DNA of 26,586 bases from Thermoanaerobacterales bacterium (GTDB lineage: Bacteria; Actinomycetota; Acidimicrobiia; Acidimicrobiales; JACDCH01): positions 1 through 26,586 of the forward strand of contig PKRH01000035.1 of NCBI GenBank assembly GCA_017577565.1, in the 5' to 3' direction. Every line of letters starts with the position of its first letter. Within the stretch, counting starts at the first letter, position 1. Position numbers and translations under genes: made by a program. A model generated the notes under the pieces. It did no database searches. It was not told the origin of the DNA and saw only the letters and a list, made by a program, of their open reading frames with translations. Positions 23,581 to 26,586 of this stretch are shown here, piece by piece.

Positions 23581-24480
23581 TCAGCGGGCGATGGAGCGGT
23601 TGTAGAGGCGCACCGACAGCGGTGCGCACACGACCACGATCCCGATGATCCAGAGCCAGGTGTAGGCGACGGGGTTGGCGATGGACCACGGGTCGCCCGC
23701 GGCGGTCGGCGTGTTCGGGTTCCCGAACAGCTCGCGCAGCGCGTCGGAGAGGGTGGTGATCGGGTTCCACTCGGCGATGACCTGCAGCGGCCCGGGCATC
23801 GAGGCCACGGGCACGAAGGTGCTGGCCACGAAGGTGAGCGGGAAGAGGGCGACGAAGGCGATGCCCTGCACCCCCTCGGGCGTCCGCACCACCGAGCCGA
23901 GCAGGACGCCGATCCAGATCATGGCGAAGGCGAAGGCCACCATCAGCAGGTAGCCGGCCACGGCGTCGACGACGCTGCCACGGATCCGCCAGCCCACGAT
24001 GAGCCCGGTGACCGACATGATGGCGATCGGCAGGAACGCCTTGATCAGGTTGGCCACCGCGTGGCCGCCGAGCACCGCGCCCTTGGCGATGGGGAGGGAC
24101 CGGAAGCGGTCGACCGCCTGGTTCTTGCGGTCGTTGGCGAGGCTCATGGCCACGCCGAACGACGTGAACACGATGGTCTGGGCCATGATCCCGCCCATCA
24201 GGAACTCGCGGTAGTTCCCGCCGCCGGGGACGTCGATCGCGCCGCCGAACACGTAGGCGAACAGCAGCACGAACATGATCGGCTGGATGGTGGCGTCGCT
24301 GAGCGCCTCGGGCTGGCGCTTCATGTGGACGAGCCCCCGCCGGGCGACGACCCACACGTCGTGGACGACGCCGCGGGGAGGGTGGGGGTCGGTGGTCGGT
24401 CCCGGGGCGGCGACCTCCGCGATGCGGGCGGCGGCGCCGTTGCCCGAGGTGGGACCGAGCGCGTCGGTCGTGGTGCTCAC
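23581..24480 (-). CDS. ABC-2 type permease of a DrrAB-like exporter
   Basis: A 299-residue membrane subunit. The first ~50 residues are polar and Pro/Ala-rich in the cytoplasm. Six hydrophobic segments follow, from IMFVLLFAYVFGGAI near 70 to TWLWIIGIVVVCAPL near 280. NYREFLMGGIMAQTIVFTSF and RFRSLPIAKGAVLGG are hallmarks of the DrrB/ABC-2 family, which exports drugs or lipids such as daunorubicin or phthiocerol esters. The GTG start overlaps the ATPase stop (GTGA), and GAGGAGG lies 7 bases upstream. Tight coupling to the ATPase supports one exporter. Cargo unknown. Confidence 0.92.
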   Translation of the reverse strand: MSTTTDALGPTSGNGAAARIAEVAAPGPTTDPHPPRGVVHDVWVVARRGLVHMKRQPEALSDATIQPIMFVLLFAYVFGGAIDVPGGGNYREFLMGGIMAQTIVFTSFGVAMSLANDRKNQAVDRFRSLPIAKGAVLGGHAVANLIKAFLPIAIMSVTGLIVGWRIRGSVVDAVAGYLLMVAFAFAMIWIGVLLGSVVRTPEGVQGIAFVALFPLTFVASTFVPVASMPGPLQVIAEWNPITTLSDALRELFGNPNTPTAAGDPWSIANPVAYTWLWIIGIVVVCAPLSVRLYNRSIAR

Positions 24481-25457
24481 GAGTGGGCCTCCTCGAGTGC
24501 GTTCTCGTCGTGGTCGATGGCCTGGCCGGTGAGGGTGAGGAAGACCTCGTCCAGCGTCGGCTGGCGCAGGCTGAGGTCCTCGACGCGGATGCCGGCCTCG
24601 GCGAGGGCGTTGGCCACGGCCGCCAGGCCCGCGACCCCGTCGGTGGTCGGGGCCGTCACGGTGCGCAGGGGGCGGTCGACGACCGGCTCGTGGCCGGTGC
24701 AGCTGGCCAGCAGGCCGGCGGCTGCCTCGAGCAGGTCGTCGTCGGCCAGCGTGATGCCGATGTTGTCGCCGCCGACCTGCCGCTTCAGGCTGCGGGCGTC
24801 GCCGCGGGCGATGATCTTGCCCCGGTCGATGACGACGATGTCGTCGGCCAGGCGGTCGGCCTCCTCGAGGTACTGCGTGGTGAGCAGCAGCGTCGTGCCC
24901 CGGCCGACCAGCGTGTCCAGCACCTCCCACAGCTCGTTGCGGGCCCGGGGGTCGAGGCCGGTCGTCGGCTCGTCGAGGAACAGCACCTGCGGGCGGGCGA
25001 CCAGCGTCGCCGCCAGGTCGAGCCGGCGGCGCATGCCGCCCGAGTAGCCCGAGGTCACCCGGTCGGCGGCGTCGACCAGGCTGAACTGCTCGAGCAGCTC
25101 GCGGGCCCGGCGCTTGGCCTCGGACCGGCTCAGCTGGTGGAGCTCGCCGATCATGACCAGGTTCTCGTAGCCGGTGAGGAGCGGGTCGACGGTGGCGTCC
25201 TGGGCCGCCAGCCCGATGCGCCGGCGCACCTCGTTCGGGTGCCGCCGGACGTCGAAGCCGGCGACGGTGGCCGTGCCCTCGTCGGCGTCGGCCAGGGTGG
25301 TGAGGATGCGGACGGCGGTGGTCTTGCCGGCGCCGTTGGGCCCGAGCACCGCGGTGACGGTGCCGGTGGGCACCTCGATGTCGACGCCGGCCAGCGCGGT
25401 CTTGGGTCCGTAGCGCTTGACCAGGCCGTGCGCCTCGATGGCGAGTGCTGACGTCAT
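24477..25457 (-). CDS. ABC exporter ATPase, DrrA-like
   Basis: A 326-residue nucleotide-binding subunit powering the permease encoded next. Walker A is GPNGAGKTT at 39-47, the Q-loop is at AAQDATVDPLLTG near 84-96, the signature is YSGGM at 138-142, and Walker B is VLFLDEP at 158-164. The H-loop position reads LLTTQYLEEAD, the Gln-for-His form usual in DrrA. After about 225 comes the extra C-terminal domain typical of the DrrA branch (RGDARSLKRQVGGDNIGITL onward, ending QPTLDEVFLTLTG). The start is an ATG with GGAG about 11 bases upstream. A MerR-type promoter and a perfect palindrome lie ahead of it, suggesting inducible expression. Function as an exporter is firm; substrate is not. Confidence 0.94.
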   Translation of the reverse strand: MTSALAIEAHGLVKRYGPKTALAGVDIEVPTGTVTAVLGPNGAGKTTAVRILTTLADADEGTATVAGFDVRRHPNEVRRRIGLAAQDATVDPLLTGYENLVMIGELHQLSRSEAKRRARELLEQFSLVDAADRVTSGYSGGMRRRLDLAATLVARPQVLFLDEPTTGLDPRARNELWEVLDTLVGRGTTLLLTTQYLEEADRLADDIVVIDRGKIIARGDARSLKRQVGGDNIGITLADDDLLEAAAGLLASCTGHEPVVDRPLRTVTAPTTDGVAGLAAVANALAEAGIRVEDLSLRQPTLDEVFLTLTGQAIDHDENALEEAHS

Positions 25458-25497
25458 CTCTCAACTGCTCCGGGGGGTCGGGCGGGGGGTCCGGGCG

Positions 25498-25528
25498 AAC
25501 GTACGGGGTGAAGTGAACTTGAGGTCAA
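25498..25528 (-). promoter_or_regulatory. MerR-type promoter (19-bp spacer with dyad) of the ABC exporter
   Basis: Read on the minus strand: -35 TTGACC (25528-25523), exactly 19 bases, then -10 TACGTT (25503-25498). The spacer region holds the imperfect dyad CCTCAAGT-TC-ACTTCACC (25524-25507), whose first half-site equals that of SoxR-type boxes. A leader of about 34 bases to the ATG follows. Confidence 0.5.
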
Positions 25529-25543
25529 GGCCCGGCCGGCGGG

Positions 25544-25562
25544 GTGTTCCCATTGGGAACAC
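25544..25562. promoter_or_regulatory. Perfect 19-base palindrome upstream of the ABC exporter promoter
   Basis: GTGTTCCCA-T-TGGGAACAC has nine matching bases on each side. It lies 15 bases upstream of the -35 and is locally less GC-rich than its surroundings. It is a likely binding site for a dimeric regulator. Confidence 0.6.
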
Positions 25563-25640
25563 GACATGCTCTCAGGTCGGGGCCCGCCGACCAAGCGATT
25601 TCCTCGAGGTGACCGCCCGGGCGCCGGGAACTCATCGTGG

Positions 25641-25672
25641 CGCCGCCCGTGCTGCCAGGGGCACGGGCGGCG
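25641..25672 (-). terminator. Terminator after the thioesterase gene
   Basis: A perfect 12-bp stem (CGCCGCCCGTGC with GCACGGGCGGCG) around an 8-base loop, 22 bases after the thioesterase stop. It lacks a T-run, as do the other stems in this window. Confidence 0.55.
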
Positions 25673-25694
25673 ACCAGGGCGGTCGGGGAGGGGG

Positions 25695-26174
25695 TCAGCC
25701 CGGTGCGCCGCCGGCGGGCGGCTTGGGCGGGTTCAGGGCGATCGTGCCCAGCGCCGTGCCGACGAGGCGGCCGCCGTTCTCGCACTCCACGGTGACGACG
25801 GCCGTCCGGTTCGACAGCGACACGACCCGGCTGGTGGCCCGCAGCACGCCCGGCCGGGTCGGCGCCAGGTAGTTGACCTTGAACTCCAGCGTCGCCGGCC
25901 AGGTGCCCCGGGGGACGAGGGGGTACACGGCCGAGCCGAGCACGTGGTCGACGAGCGAGGCCAGCACCGCGCCATGGGCGGCGCCGAAGGGGTTGAGCAG
26001 GTGCTCGCCGACGTCGACCTCGGCGACGCACCAGCCCGGCCCCACGTCGGTGAACCGGATGCCGAGCCATCCCGGCAGCCCGGTCCCGCCGCCCTCGGGT
26101 GCGGTGGACAGGCGCACCATCTCGCGGGCCAGCTCCTCGTCGAAGCGGTCGCTCCAGTCGGTCGTCTCGGTCAC
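25695..26174 (-). CDS. PaaI-like hotdog-fold thioesterase
   Basis: A 159-residue single-hotdog protein; the family hydrolyses acyl- or aryl-CoA esters and works as a multimer. The active-site region is LLNPFGAAHGAVLASLVDHVLGSAV (N61, H67-G68, D76), and the central strand TLEFKVNYLAPTRPG at 95-109 is typical. The GTG start has GGGAGGGG just upstream. It is separated from the ABC exporter by a terminator stem and 237 bases. Specific CoA substrate unknown. Confidence 0.9.
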   Translation of the reverse strand: MTETTDWSDRFDEELAREMVRLSTAPEGGGTGLPGWLGIRFTDVGPGWCVAEVDVGEHLLNPFGAAHGAVLASLVDHVLGSAVYPLVPRGTWPATLEFKVNYLAPTRPGVLRATSRVVSLSNRTAVVTVECENGGRLVGTALGTIALNPPKPPAGGAPG

Positions 26175-26244
26175 GTCCCCTCCCGGATGGCGAGCGGCGG
26201 CGGCCCGGCGCCGGGGCGCGGCCCCGCGCCGGCCGGGTGCCGGG

Positions 26245-26250
26245 ACTCTA
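26245..26250 (-). promoter_or_regulatory. -10 element of the thioesterase gene
   Basis: TAGAGT on the minus strand, with a leader of about 64 bases. Its first three bases coincide with the stop codon of the truncated frame upstream. Confidence 0.4.
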
Positions 26251-26399
26251 GAGGCCGGTGCCGGGGGCCGGCCTCGGCGCCGGGGCGCGCGGAAGGTCGG
26301 GGACGTCGGCGCCGCCGCCCGGGCCGCGCGCCGGTGGCGACGGGCGGGCGGGCGGCGCCTCGGCCCGCGGCTCCGGGCGGGGCGCCGGCGGGGCAGGGC
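26248..26399 (-). CDS. C-terminal Pro/Ala-rich tail of a truncated gene
   Basis: An open minus-strand frame of about 50 codons with almost exclusive G/C third positions, ending in TAG. It would encode a Pro/Ala/Arg/Gly-rich tail closing with VPDLPRAPAPRPAPGTGL. The gene is cut where adapter-like sequence begins. No domain is visible, and random GC-rich DNA can also leave such a frame open. Confidence 0.35.
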
Positions 26400-26432
26400 C
26401 TGGCTCTTATAAACAACTGACGCCGGCGAAGA
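26400..26432 (+). other. Degraded Nextera transposase-adapter sequence
   Basis: CTGGCTCTTATAAACAACT at 26400-26418 matches the Nextera mosaic-end CTGTCTCTTATACACATCT at 16 of 19 positions. The following bases continue to resemble the adapter (about 27 of 33 overall). This marks the end of genuine genomic sequence. Confidence 0.8.
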
Positions 26433-26586
26433 AAAAAGAGGGGGAGAGGTCAGGGGGGGGCGGGGCCATAGAAAAAAAAAAAAAGAGAAGCAAAGAGAAA
26501 GAGGAGACGAAGAGAGAAGACCATGGGGGGATGGGCAGAAGAAAACAGTAGAAGAAGCAGAAAAAGGTGTAGATAATCGATAGAGA
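26433..26586. other. Purine-rich low-quality tail, not genomic
   Basis: Composition flips from very GC-rich to almost pure A/G, with a 13-base A run and several G runs. GTGTAGAT at 26567-26574 equals the first eight bases of the Nextera sequence after the index. No gene or structure is supported here. Confidence 0.75.

Noticed and set aside
26258..26416. A plus-strand GTG frame rich in Gly/Ala running into the end.
   Set aside because: It is low-complexity, has no domain or ribosome binding site and continues into the adapter; the minus-strand frame is the better, though weak, candidate.
26433..26586. Purine-rich tract as a triplex-forming, replication-origin-like or low-GC island element.
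   Set aside because: It directly follows an adapter match and contains homopolymer runs typical of read-through, so it is an artefact.

Overview
The window reads as one chromosomal segment of a very GC-rich actinomycete. Coding frames have almost only G or C at third codon positions, and GTG starts are common. The block gcvH - FHA protein - MerR - DUF151 - MerR has the gene order known from Mycobacterium tuberculosis Rv1826-Rv1830. Within Actinomycetota I favour an Acidimicrobiia-like lineage, but that is a judgement from gene style and not proven. I see no insertion sequence, prophage, CRISPR array or resistance island. The content is mostly housekeeping, and the last ~187 bases look like sequencing-adapter debris.

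Layout. Bases 1-5204 hold plsC (lipid acyltransferase), a leftward pair ispH and a CopD-like membrane protein, then a rightward pair: a DUF512 PDZ/radical-SAM protein followed 2 bases later by the ribosome-assembly GTPase der. Bases 5246-8528 hold a membrane SpoIIE-type phosphatase coupled to an acyl-CoA carboxylase beta subunit, a small zinc-ribbon membrane protein and tRNA-Pro(GGG). Bases 8724-11239 hold NADP-type gdhA, a small unknown protein and a YedK/HMCES-type SRAP protein. Bases 11261-14867 hold a HIT hydrolase and a CDP-alcohol phosphatidyltransferase, fired from one overlapping divergent promoter, and an 828-aa nucleotidyltransferase/phosphomannomutase-like fusion. Bases 15055-19318 hold gcvH, a GarA-like FHA protein, an FtsR-like MerR, DUF151, a second MerR and gcvT. 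Then come cfa, and on the minus strand an NTF2-like protein, a class II aldolase/adducin protein, a carboxylesterase, a DrrA/DrrB-type ABC exporter and a hotdog thioesterase. The tail of one more minus-strand gene is cut by the sequence end.

How the genes fit together. Lipid-envelope functions recur (PlsC, CDP-alcohol transferase, acyl-CoA carboxylase, Cfa), as do glycine/glutamate metabolism functions (GcvH, GcvT, GdhA). The GarA/OdhI family is known to control 2-oxoglutarate and glutamate enzymes, so a GarA-like protein in the same window as gdhA is suggestive, but the link is inference.

The most consistent regulatory pattern is a TANNNT -10 hexamer 6-10 bases before the start codon at eleven genes, implying leaderless mRNAs. 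Genes with a longer gap usually have a Shine-Dalgarno sequence instead. I did not find a clearly new multi-gene system. The best leads are the uncharacterised DUF512-der pair, the nucleotidyltransferase fusion whose mutase half lacks its catalytic motifs, and several symmetric DNA elements: before gcvH, in the leader of the second MerR gene, and two before the ABC exporter.
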